From positions 1 to 6,937 of the forward strand of contig JAGVXR010000066.1 in assembly GCA_018303645.1 (NCBI GenBank): a DNA stretch of 6,937 bases, read 5' to 3'. Shown one piece after another: positions 1 through 6,415 of the stretch. Positions within the stretch are counted from its first letter, which is position 1, and the number at the start of each line of letters is the position of its first letter. The position numbers and the translations under genes were made by a program. The notes beneath the pieces were generated by a model that was not told where the DNA came from, made no database searches, and saw nothing but the letters and a program-made list of their open reading frames with translations. Origin of the DNA: Candidatus Woesearchaeota archaeon. GTDB taxonomy: Archaea > Nanobdellota > Nanobdellia > Woesearchaeales > GW2011-AR4.

Positions 1-1
1 T

Positions 2-1192
2 TATAAAAAAATACTAAAATATTTATACAGCCTTGAAAGCCCAAAAATAAAATTAGGGCTGGACAGGATTCAAGGTCTTCTTGGCAAAATCGGCAACCCG
101 GAAAAAGAATTGAAGTGCATCCACGTTGCCGGCACAAACGGCAAGGGCAGCGTATGCGCGATGATTTTTTGCATTCTGAAAGAAGCTGGCTATAAGGTTG
201 GATTGTACACAAGCCCACATTTGAAAAGGTTTAATGAAAGAATAAGGGTTAATGGGCATTTTATAACAGACAAGGAAATAGTTGAATATTTCTTAAAAGT
301 CAAGCCCTTTATCACCAATCAGAGTTTTTTTGAAATCACAACTGCAATGGCTTTTCTTAACTTCAGGGAGAAAAATGTTGATTTCGCTGTTTTGGAGGTT
401 GGATTGGGCGGAAGGCTTGATGCAACGAATGTTGCCGTGCCGTTAGTTTCTGCCATCACGAACATAGGGATTGAGCATACCGAATTATTGGGCAAAACAA
501 TCGAAAAAATCGCATTTGAAAAGGCAGGAATAATAAAAAACAATGTGCCGGTTGTTACAGGAGCAAAAGGCAGGGCATTGGAAGTGATAAAAAAGATTGC
601 AAGGCAAAGAAACGCGCCATTGTTTTTGGCTAAAAAATACAAGAACATCAAATTTGGTTATTTAAATGGAAACTTTCAGCAAAAGAATAAGGATATTGCA
701 TTAACAACAATAAACATTTTTAAAAAATACAATCAAATAAAAATAAATGGAAAGCAAATAATGAACGGAATCAAAAAAACCAAATGGCAGGGAAGACTTG
801 AATTTGTATCAAAAAATGTTTTAGTTGATTGCGCCCATAATCCATCCGGATTTGCGGTCCTGAAAAAAGAACTATCTATAATAAAAAAACAAAAAAATAT
901 CAAAAATTTTATTTTTGTTGTAGGGATGCAGAATGATAAGGATATTCCAATTATGTTAAAGACAATAAAACCATTGATATCAACAATAATCTTTACAAAG
1001 TCAAAAAATGAAAAGGCGGCAAAGCCAGAAGATTTATTGAAAAATTTCAATAAATTAAATCAAAATAAACAAATTCAAATAAAAATTATAGAAAATCCTA
1101 AAAAGGCATTAAAATACGCAAAGAAAATCTCAGGCAAAAAAGATTTAATTGTTGTAACGGGCTCTATTTATCTGGTTGGCGAGGTTGTTTAG
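2..1192 (+). CDS. folC: Folylpolyglutamate synthase / dihydrofolate synthase, 5' end cut by window edge
   Basis: This Mur-ligase-family enzyme uses ATP to join glutamate to dihydropteroate and/or to reduced folates in the cytoplasm. The frame is open from nucleotide 2, and the residues before the TTG at 110 already match the family (LGLDRI, then LLGKIGNPEKE), so that TTG is not the start; the true start lies just left of the window. Visible motifs in order are the ATP P-loop GTNGKGSV (visible residues 44-51), YTSPHL with FNERI, the Mur-ligase core EVGLGGRLDATNV (nt 395-433), IGIEHTELLG with EKAGIIK, the WQGRLE domain junction, DCAHNP in the C-terminal domain, and a terminal VVTGSIYLVGEV. The 396 visible residues are close to full family length, and no frameshift is seen. 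The C-terminal third is very A-rich and lysine-rich. Its end overlaps the convergent minus-strand gene by 29 bp. Sequence alone does not tell dihydrofolate synthase from polyglutamylation activity, or both. Confidence 0.93.
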   Translation, partial: YKKILKYLYSLESPKIKLGLDRIQGLLGKIGNPEKELKCIHVAGTNGKGSVCAMIFCILKEAGYKVGLYTSPHLKRFNERIRVNGHFITDKEIVEYFLKVKPFITNQSFFEITTAMAFLNFREKNVDFAVLEVGLGGRLDATNVAVPLVSAITNIGIEHTELLGKTIEKIAFEKAGIIKNNVPVVTGAKGRALEVIKKIARQRNAPLFLAKKYKNIKFGYLNGNFQQKNKDIALTTINIFKKYNQIKINGKQIMNGIKKTKWQGRLEFVSKNVLVDCAHNPSGFAVLKKELSIIKKQKNIKNFIFVVGMQNDKDIPIMLKTIKPLISTIIFTKSKNEKAAKPEDLLKNFNKLNQNKQIQIKIIENPKKALKYAKKISGKKDLIVVTGSIYLVGEVV

Positions 1193-1688
1193 GCAGGCTT
1201 ACATACCCATAAAAATTGATTGTGCCATACCCCTCGACTTCGATGGGTTTAGTCAGGAATGACTGAAAACCATTATCTAAAATTTTAGCTTGAAATTCTC
1301 TTTTAGACTCCCTGTTAAAAAATAAAGTGTGGACTAGCGTTCCTTGCCCTTCTTTCTTTCTGCTGCCTGCCAATTTGGCTATGTGTTCAACTCCTTCGTC
1401 CATGGAGCCATGGCTGTTAAACCTGTCCAATCTTGTTGATGGAACGCGGACTTTTGAGCTTATTTCATATCTAAAACATTCAGCTGGCGCAAATACGTAC
1501 AAATCACCCTCCCGTGTTATTTCTGAGATTGGTTCAAACAACCTTGCCTGTAGCGTTTTTCCCAGATAAACCAATTTCAGTTTTGCGCCTAACCCTAAAA
1601 ATTCTGCCGGACTATCCAATCCTGTTTTTAGCTCGCTTGAAGTTAGATACCATGTAACTAACCTGTCCAAATATTTTTCATTGCTCAT
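1164..1688 (-). CDS. Uncharacterised 174-aa protein
   Basis: I do not recognise this family. The start is taken as the ATG at 1688 because a TATA-like box ends exactly 23 nt upstream, which fits a leaderless archaeal message; an in-frame TTG at 1697 would add three residues. The protein is soluble in appearance, without signal peptide or membrane segment. It begins with a helical stretch (YLDRLVTWYLTSSEL), continues with alternating hydrophobic strands (KLKLVYLGKTLQARLF, GDLYVFAPAE), has a charged middle with SRKKEGQGT, and ends with strand-like segments (GTINFYGYVSL) and a basic, proline-containing tail. Support for a real gene is the balanced amino-acid composition, the promoter spacing, and a similar promoter on the next minus-strand gene. 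It runs convergently into folC with 29 bp overlap and starts 54 nt downstream of the 123-aa gene. No function is assigned. Confidence 0.7.
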   Translation of the reverse strand: MSNEKYLDRLVTWYLTSSELKTGLDSPAEFLGLGAKLKLVYLGKTLQARLFEPISEITREGDLYVFAPAECFRYEISSKVRVPSTRLDRFNSHGSMDEGVEHIAKLAGSRKKEGQGTLVHTLFFNRESKREFQAKILDNGFQSFLTKPIEVEGYGTINFYGYVSLPKQPRQPDK

Positions 1689-1711
1689 TTTTATCAAAAA
1701 ACGTTATTTGA

Positions 1712-1719
1712 TTTTTAAA
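1712..1719 (-). promoter_or_regulatory. Archaeal TATA-like box for the 174-aa gene
   Basis: On the minus strand this reads TTTAAAAA, preceded by a purine-rich stretch (ACAAGA) that could serve as a TFB recognition element. Exactly 23 nt separate it from the ATG at 1688, so transcription would start at or very near the A of the start codon (leaderless). A T6 run at 1696-1701 lies between box and start. Confidence 0.55.
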
Positions 1720-1742
1720 TCTTGTTAAATTAATTGTTGAGC

Positions 1743-2114
1743 TTAAGGTTGTTCAGTATAACAATGGGCGACATATAACCTGCCATTACGTTCTGTTTCT
1801 TTTAGTTGCCATCCAATGCGCCCGGCACTCAAAATCTCTTCTGCAGTAATAAAATCACTTTCAGCATAATAAGCAACAACGGCGCTTTTATTCTCCCTTT
1901 CGACAATATCAACCAAATCAATTAAACTTCCTATGTCAATGTGAGTGCACTTCCTATATTCTCCATAAAGTACCCTGTTTCCTCCAGCAAGGTATACAAT
2001 TGCTGGGTCTGCATCTACTATGTTAGTGTATAGTGTCCTAGCTAGATTTATCCCCTCTTTGATGTCCCAAGGTTCTCTAGGAACCAATTTATCATCCAAA
2101 AATACACGCTTCAT
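1743..2114 (-). CDS. Uncharacterised 123-aa protein, weakly RadC/JAB-like
   Basis: Not confidently recognised. The ATG at 2114 is chosen because a TTTAAAAA box ends 23 nt before it; two in-frame TTG codons immediately upstream (2120, 2117) are less likely. The protein is acidic to neutral and soluble-looking, with no signal peptide. Its layout is helical N-terminal part (IKEGINLARTLYTNIV), strand (AIVYLAGGNRVLYGEY), then IDIGSLIDLVDIVERENKSAVVAY, helix (TAEEILSAGRIGWQL) and final strand (RLYVAHCY). This order loosely recalls the RadC/JAB (MPN) fold, where a strand of the AVV type is followed by HNHPSG and an SxED helix. Here the metal-binding histidines of that motif are absent (AYYAESDF), so any relationship would be to an inactive member and is speculative. 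It is divergent from purL and 54 nt upstream of the 174-aa gene, which has its own box. Confidence 0.7.
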   Translation of the reverse strand: MKRVFLDDKLVPREPWDIKEGINLARTLYTNIVDADPAIVYLAGGNRVLYGEYRKCTHIDIGSLIDLVDIVERENKSAVVAYYAESDFITAEEILSAGRIGWQLKETERNGRLYVAHCYTEQP

Positions 2115-2137
2115 CAACAATCCAACAAATCCAGACC

Positions 2138-2145
2138 TTTTTAAA
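2138..2145 (-). promoter_or_regulatory. Archaeal TATA-like box for the 123-aa gene
   Basis: On the minus strand this reads TTTAAAAA with the purine-rich AGAAAGG directly upstream, resembling a TFB recognition element. It lies 23 nt before the ATG at 2114, the same sequence and spacing as the box of the neighbouring minus-strand gene, which makes chance less likely and implies a leaderless transcript. Confidence 0.6.
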
Positions 2146-2183
2146 CCTTTCTATTTTGTCACTACTTAATAATAACTAACTAC

Positions 2184-2214
2184 ATTACCATAACCTATAT
2201 AAATCACTACCATA
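2184..2214. repeat. Direct repeat flanking the purL TATA box, possible operator
   Basis: TACCATA occurs at 2186-2192 and again at 2208-2214, 22 nt apart (about two helical turns), one copy on each side of the TATA box; the match extends to 8 of 9 bases (ATTACCATA / ACTACCATA). A second short direct repeat, TCACTAC, is at 2159-2165 and 2204-2210, its second copy abutting the box. The placement would suit a transcription factor that competes with TBP, but in such AT-rich DNA short repeats can be accidental. Confidence 0.25.
2196..2203 (+). promoter_or_regulatory. TATA box for the purL-purQ-purS operon
   Basis: TATATAAA is a strong archaeal TATA match, 30 nt before the purL ATG. With the usual ~23-nt box-to-start distance, transcription would begin near 2227, giving a leader of only about 7 nt. 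It is the only clear promoter seen for the plus-strand genes, which follow with very short gaps. Confidence 0.6.
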
Positions 2215-2233
2215 TACAAACAATTGTGGGAAA

Positions 2234-4579
2234 ATGGGTGGTGTTGACGCTGATTTAATTGACATAAATGGCATGCCTGACAAGGCTTTGCAGGAGTTTC
2301 TAAGGAAAAACGCTATTTCTCTAAGTATTTTCGAGGCGAGAAGGGTGGCTGAGCTTATCGGTAGAAACCCTACAATTACGGAGCTTTACATTTTTAACAC
2401 CCAATGGAGCGAGCATTCCTCTTACAAGAGCAGCAGGGCTGTATTGAAGGCTTTGCTGCCAACTCAAGCCCCAAACGTGATTCTTGGCCCTGTTGAGGAT
2501 TCAGGCATTGTTGAGCTGGGATACATAGGGAATGAAAGGTATGGGATTGTTGTGAGCCATGAAAGCCACAACCATCCATCTCAGGTTGTTCCTTACGAAG
2601 GCGCTGCAACAGGTGTTGGAGGCATTATAAGGGATGTTCTTTGCATGGGCGCAAAGGTTATTGCTATCGCAGACCCGTTAAGATTCGGCAATCCAAACGG
2701 CAAGAACAAAAACAAGGTTAAATACATTGCAAACGAAGTGATAAACGGGATTGCAGGATATGGAAATGCTGTCGGCATTCCAAACATCTGCGGCGATATC
2801 TATTTCAATGACTCTTTTGACGAAAACTGCCTGGTTAATGTAGTATGCCTGGGAATTGTTAAGGAAAAAGATATAATCCACAGCTATGCTCCAAAAAATG
2901 CAGAAGGCTATGACATCATAATTGTCGGCAAGGCAACCGACAACTCAGGATTTGGCGGAGCGGCTTTTGCCTCATTGATTTTGGACGAGAAAGACAGGGA
3001 AATCAATCGGGGAGCTGTTCAGGTTCCTGACCCATTCTTAAAAAATGTAATAATAAGGGCTTCATACGCTGTTTTTGAGGAAGCAAGGAAAAAAGGAGTA
3101 ACTCTTGGCTTCAAGGACATGGGCGCTGGTGGGATTATATGCAGCACTTCAGAGCTTTGCTCTGACTCTGGATTTGGGGCAGACATTGACTTGGGCAAAG
3201 TAAGCGTTTCAATGCAGGATCTTCCGCCTTACATTATAGCATGCTCTGAAACACAGGAAAGGTTTACCTGGATTTGCCCAAGCGAATTTACAAAAACATT
3301 GCTTAAAATCTACAATGAGGATTTTGAGCTGCCCCAAATCAGCTTGGGCGCAGGAGCCTTTGCGGTTGGAAAAGTAACAAAAAGCCAGGATTATATTCTG
3401 AGGCATAACGGCAAAGCAGTTTGCAACGTGCCTATAAGTGTTGTAACGCAGGGCATAAAGTACGAAAGGCAGAAAAAAGCTCCAAAAAGAAATTTTAAAG
3501 AGCCTAATTTAAAAGAGCCGAAGGATTACAGCAAAGTTTTGCTTTCTGTTTTAAGGCACCCAAATGCCGCAAGCAAGGCAAAAGCTTACAAGCACTATGA
3601 CACAAGCGTCATGGGCAATGCAGTTATTGAAACAGGCTATGCCGATGCCGGCGTTATTAGGGCAGTTGATGGCTCTGCTTTTGGAATTGCCCTGAAAACC
3701 GACTGCAACCCAAGATACTGCAGGATTGACCCTTACTGGGGCGCTGTGAACGCAGTCGCAGAGTCAATGCGGAATGTTGCTGCTGTCGGAGCAACCCCCA
3801 GCGCGATAACGGACTGCCTTAACTATGGCAATCCCGAAAAGCCCGAAGCATTCTACGATTTTTATGAAGGAGTCAGGGGAATTGCAGACGCCGCCAAGAA
3901 TTTGCATCAAAAAGGCACGACATACCCTGTGCCTGTCATTTCCGGCAATGTAAGCTTCTACAATGAATCAGCGTCAGGCAATTCAGTTGACCCAAGCCCT
4001 GTAATAGCGTGCATAGGTATTCTGAAGAATTACAGCAAGGCAATAACAATGAAAATCAAGAAAGAGAACTCAACATTATTCTTAATAGGCGAAAGAAAAG
4101 ACGAGCTTGGAGGCTCTGTTTACTATGATGTTAACAATGAAATTGGAGCAGTCGTTCCTATAATTGACTTTGAAAAAGAAAGAAACATGATTTATGCAGT
4201 GATAGATGCAATCAATGCGGGCTTGCTTTTGTCGTGCCATGACATAAGTGATGGCGGATTGGCAACAACAATTTCAGAGATGATTTTAGGGGGAGATGCA
4301 GACGGCACTATAGGAACAGAAATAGATTTAGGCTTTACTGATTTGAGGGCTGACAAGGCATTGTTTTCAGAAACAAGCGGATTTGTCTTTGAGGCAGAGG
4401 ACAAAAACATTGAAAAATTGAAAACTTTGTTTAGGTTTTACAAGATTAATTTAATGGAATTGGGAAAAACAACTGGAAATAAAATCACAATAACAAGGAA
4501 AAACAAAAAAATAATTGATTTGCAGATTTCGGAATTAAAAGAGGCATGGACAAGGGGATTCGCGGAGGCGGTAGAATGA
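2234..4579 (+). CDS. purL: Phosphoribosylformylglycinamidine synthase, PurL subunit (small form)
   Basis: The ATP-dependent synthetase subunit of FGAM synthase (EC 6.3.5.3) converts FGAR to FGAM in the cytoplasm with ammonia from PurQ. At 781 aa it is a complete small PurL, lacking the fused PurS-like and glutaminase domains of the large form. Motifs: IGRNPTITEL and WSEHSSYKSS (His61; many relatives have Cys where this has Ser62), the ESHNHPS loop (110-116), GAATGVGGIIRD, GFKDMGAGG (about 292-300), then the second half of the internal pseudo-repeat starting near YDTSV (455), and the matching CHDISDGG (668-675). The N-terminal ~45 residues before IGRNP align in style with Bacillus PurL, supporting the ATG at 2234; its position 30 nt after the TATA box agrees. 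The gene heads an operon; the next start codon is only 7 nt after its stop, but belongs to an unrelated gene instead of purQ. Confidence 0.96.
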   Translation: MGGVDADLIDINGMPDKALQEFLRKNAISLSIFEARRVAELIGRNPTITELYIFNTQWSEHSSYKSSRAVLKALLPTQAPNVILGPVEDSGIVELGYIGNERYGIVVSHESHNHPSQVVPYEGAATGVGGIIRDVLCMGAKVIAIADPLRFGNPNGKNKNKVKYIANEVINGIAGYGNAVGIPNICGDIYFNDSFDENCLVNVVCLGIVKEKDIIHSYAPKNAEGYDIIIVGKATDNSGFGGAAFASLILDEKDREINRGAVQVPDPFLKNVIIRASYAVFEEARKKGVTLGFKDMGAGGIICSTSELCSDSGFGADIDLGKVSVSMQDLPPYIIACSETQERFTWICPSEFTKTLLKIYNEDFELPQISLGAGAFAVGKVTKSQDYILRHNGKAVCNVPISVVTQGIKYERQKKAPKRNFKEPNLKEPKDYSKVLLSVLRHPNAASKAKAYKHYDTSVMGNAVIETGYADAGVIRAVDGSAFGIALKTDCNPRYCRIDPYWGAVNAVAESMRNVAAVGATPSAITDCLNYGNPEKPEAFYDFYEGVRGIADAAKNLHQKGTTYPVPVISGNVSFYNESASGNSVDPSPVIACIGILKNYSKAITMKIKKENSTLFLIGERKDELGGSVYYDVNNEIGAVVPIIDFEKERNMIYAVIDAINAGLLLSCHDISDGGLATTISEMILGGDADGTIGTEIDLGFTDLRADKALFSETSGFVFEAEDKNIEKLKTLFRFYKINLMELGKTTGNKITITRKNKKIIDLQISELKEAWTRGFAEAVE

Positions 4580-4586
4580 TTTTAAA

Positions 4587-5129
4587 ATGACCGAACTAAA
4601 AAATGATGATAGTTTAACAAAGAGATGTACAGAATTAATGAGGCATTATGGTATCCTCACTAAAAGACTTGCCACTTTGGCATTTAATCGCAATTCATTA
4701 ATAACATTAGGTGGATTGATAGGTGGTTTGGTTGTTAGTCACTCTAGCAATGAATTATACTTTTTTGTTAAAGATTTTAATATTCCAAAAAATTATTTTG
4801 ATATTGGTACACAAATTATCCCAGTATACTTTGCATTGAAAGGTGTAACTGGTAATATAGCGGAATATGGCAAATACATAATTCCACCTAAACTTTTTAG
4901 GAAGCTAGATTTGGATATATTTGCTGAGATGCATATGGCGTCTGCTGGCCTAACTCTCCACTATGCTGGAGAATACTATCAGAACTTAATTTTTGGCTTT
5001 GATAATCCACACTCGTATTTGCCATACTTGTTATTTAATGTACCAGGATTTGTAATGATAGGACAAAGTACTATAGGTGTGATAAGAAAATACAGAAAAG
5101 AAAAAGATTCAGCAAAAATACCAGATTAA
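4587..5129 (+). CDS. Uncharacterised 180-aa putative membrane protein inserted between purL and purQ
   Basis: I do not recognise this family. It sits in the operon with a 7-nt gap after purL and 2 nt before purQ. Hydrophobic stretches lie around residues 38-52 (LITLGGLIGGLVVSH), 70-88, 115-137 and 144-166, the last followed by a basic RKYRKEK tail, so two to four membrane segments are plausible; there is no classical signal peptide. Residues 114-129 contain an E, two H and another E (EMH...LHYAGE), which might bind a metal but is not a motif I can name. Codon use differs from its neighbours: GGT encodes 8 of 15 glycines here and 1 of 22 in purQ. No good ribosome binding site is close; GGAGG at 4564-4568 is 18 nt upstream, so translation may be coupled to the purL stop. 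Known purine enzymes are cytosolic, so a direct catalytic role is unlikely. The open frame is convincing, the function unknown. Confidence 0.8.
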   Translation: MTELKNDDSLTKRCTELMRHYGILTKRLATLAFNRNSLITLGGLIGGLVVSHSSNELYFFVKDFNIPKNYFDIGTQIIPVYFALKGVTGNIAEYGKYIIPPKLFRKLDLDIFAEMHMASAGLTLHYAGEYYQNLIFGFDNPHSYLPYLLFNVPGFVMIGQSTIGVIRKYRKEKDSAKIPD

Positions 5130-5131
5130 AA

Positions 5132-5947
5132 ATGTCAAACTCAAAACCCAACATAGCAGTCATCTACTTCCCCGGCAACAACTGCGAGGAAGAGTCTCTA
5201 AAGGCAGTTTTAGCTTCTGGAATGGATGGAAGGATTGTAAGATGGAATGAAAGAAAAGGCATTGAAAAATATGACGGCTTTGTGATTCCTGGAGGCTGGG
5301 CTTACGAGGACAGGATTAGGGCTGGGGTTATTGCAGCAAAAGACCCTGTTTTTAAAATAATAAAAGCAGAGGCAGAAAACGGCAAGCCTGTTCTGGGGAT
5401 ATGCAACGGCGCTCAGGCTCTTGTGGAGTGCGGCATGATACCGGGCTTGAAAAACAATGTTGAGATGGCATTGGCGCCAAACAAAAATCCTTTCATAAGC
5501 GGCTATTACTGCGCATGGGTTTATGTCAAAAGCAATGAGGAGAAAGGCAGGTGTGCATTCACGAAACTTACCGGAAAAAATGAAGTCATTCCGATTCCAA
5601 TTGCCCATGGTGAGGGAAGATTCGTGACAAAAGACAATGAACTGCTTGATAAAATGATAAAAAACAGGCAAATAATATTCCGCTATTCAGCAAAAGACGG
5701 CAAAATAGAAGAAAGTTTCCCGACAAACCCCAATGGAGTAGTATATAACATTGCGGCAATATGCAGCAAAAAAGGCAATGTCATGGCAATGATGCCGCAT
5801 CCTGAAAGGGCGTCTTTCATAAGGCAATTGCCCGATATAGAATTAAAAAACAAGTTTGTCGGCAACCAGCAGGCAATGGAGGACCCGGCGCCTGCAAGGC
5901 ACATATTTTATTCAATGAAAAAATACATTGAGGAAGAGATTTTATGA
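5132..5947 (+). CDS. purQ: Phosphoribosylformylglycinamidine synthase, PurQ glutaminase subunit
   Basis: This class I glutamine amidotransferase hydrolyses glutamine and passes ammonia to PurL for FGAM formation. The triad is visible: nucleophile Cys91 in GICNGAQ, and His223 with Glu225 in PHPER. Other family signatures are YFPGNNCEEE at the N-terminus, the oxyanion-side PGGWAYEDRIRAG (53-65) and PIAHGEGRF. Its 271 aa are longer than the ~227 aa of Bacillus PurQ, a length also known from other PurQ lineages; the extra length is mostly in the C-terminal half and tail. The ATG at 5132 follows the upstream stop by 2 nt and has no obvious Shine-Dalgarno, suggesting translational coupling. Its stop overlaps the purS start as ATGA. 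No key residue is missing. Confidence 0.95.
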   Translation: MSNSKPNIAVIYFPGNNCEEESLKAVLASGMDGRIVRWNERKGIEKYDGFVIPGGWAYEDRIRAGVIAAKDPVFKIIKAEAENGKPVLGICNGAQALVECGMIPGLKNNVEMALAPNKNPFISGYYCAWVYVKSNEEKGRCAFTKLTGKNEVIPIPIAHGEGRFVTKDNELLDKMIKNRQIIFRYSAKDGKIEESFPTNPNGVVYNIAAICSKKGNVMAMMPHPERASFIRQLPDIELKNKFVGNQQAMEDPAPARHIFYSMKKYIEEEIL

Positions 5948-6405
5948 AAATGGAAAAAACAATAGAGATGATTGTAAGCCTGAAAGTGCCTGACACTACT
6001 GCAATAACCGCGCTGCAGACGCTGCAAAGAATAGGTTTTGACAAAATTAAAGGCGTTAAAAGGGCGGATTATTACAAATTTTTAATTGAAGGAGACGAAG
6101 AAAAATTCAAAAACCAGATTTGCAAAGTTGATATTCTAGTCAATGCCAACAAGCACTCATATGCCTTTTCAGTTCCAAAAGACAGCAATGTCAGAATTTT
6201 AGTAAAGAATATAAATGATGGCGAAAGCGGAATACTGGCAACATTGAAAAATAGGCTCGGCTTTAAAAATATCAAAAATGTCGAGAAAGCAATTTTGTGG
6301 AGCATGTCAATAGACGCAGATGAAAAAGATGCAGGAAAAATCGCAGAGAAAGCTGCAAAAGAGCTGCTTGTGAACGAGCATTACCAGGAGTTTGAAATAG
6401 TATAG
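5944..6405 (+). CDS. purS: FGAM synthase PurS subunit, tandem-duplicated (two PurS domains in one chain)
   Basis: PurS bridges PurQ and PurL in the FGAM synthase complex and is normally a ~80-aa protein acting as a dimer. This product is 153 aa and reads as two PurS domains in tandem: residues 7-77 and 83-153, offset by about 76. Matching landmarks are the opening strand (IEMIVSLKV / VRILVKNIN), the helix (AITALQTLQR / GILATLKNR), IGFDKIKGVKRA / LGFKNIKNVEKA, the central strand (KFLIEG / SMSIDA), and the end LVNANKHSYAFSV / LLVNEHYQEFEIV. Both also resemble Bacillus PurS (VSLKESVLDPQG..., ...CEKLLANTVIEDY). The two halves differ at most positions, so the duplication is not recent. The ATG at 5944 overlaps the purQ stop (ATGA); GAGG at 5930-5933 could be its ribosome binding site. 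An in-frame ATG at 5950 is an alternative start. Identification relies on context as well as pattern. Confidence 0.85.
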   Translation: MKMEKTIEMIVSLKVPDTTAITALQTLQRIGFDKIKGVKRADYYKFLIEGDEEKFKNQICKVDILVNANKHSYAFSVPKDSNVRILVKNINDGESGILATLKNRLGFKNIKNVEKAILWSMSIDADEKDAGKIAEKAAKELLVNEHYQEFEIV

Positions 6406-6410
6406 GTGGT
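6404..6410 (+). promoter_or_regulatory. Shine-Dalgarno site deciding the start of the FabH-like gene
   Basis: AGGTGGT overlaps the purS stop codon and stands 5 nt before the ATG at 6416 (7 nt from its AGGTG core, which pairs with the CACCU of 16S rRNA). It is the clearest ribosome binding site in the operon and supports this start. Confidence 0.5.
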
Positions 6411-6415
6411 TGAGA

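Noticed and set aside
110..112. TTG as the start of folC
   Set aside because: The in-frame residues upstream to the window edge match the conserved FolC N-terminus (LGLDRI, GNPEKE), so the protein begins further left.
1136..1141. T6 run on the minus strand, possible terminator of the 174-aa gene
   Set aside because: It is 22 nt past that gene's stop, which would fit an archaeal oligo-T terminator, but it equals lysine codons in A-rich folC sequence where such runs are frequent.
1400..1413. Two CCATGG palindromes 8 nt apart
   Set aside because: They fall inside the coding sequence of the 174-aa protein (SHGSMDE region) and have no partner elsewhere; likely chance.
2213..2220. TATACAAA as an alternative purL TATA box
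   Set aside because: It is only 13 nt from the ATG, too close for a TATA box serving this start, and a poorer match than TATATAAA at 2196-2203.
5210..5671. Long antisense open frame (153 codons) inside purQ
   Set aside because: It lies wholly opposite a well-supported PurQ, has a cysteine- and phenylalanine-rich composition typical of antisense reading, and no promoter-like box at its start.
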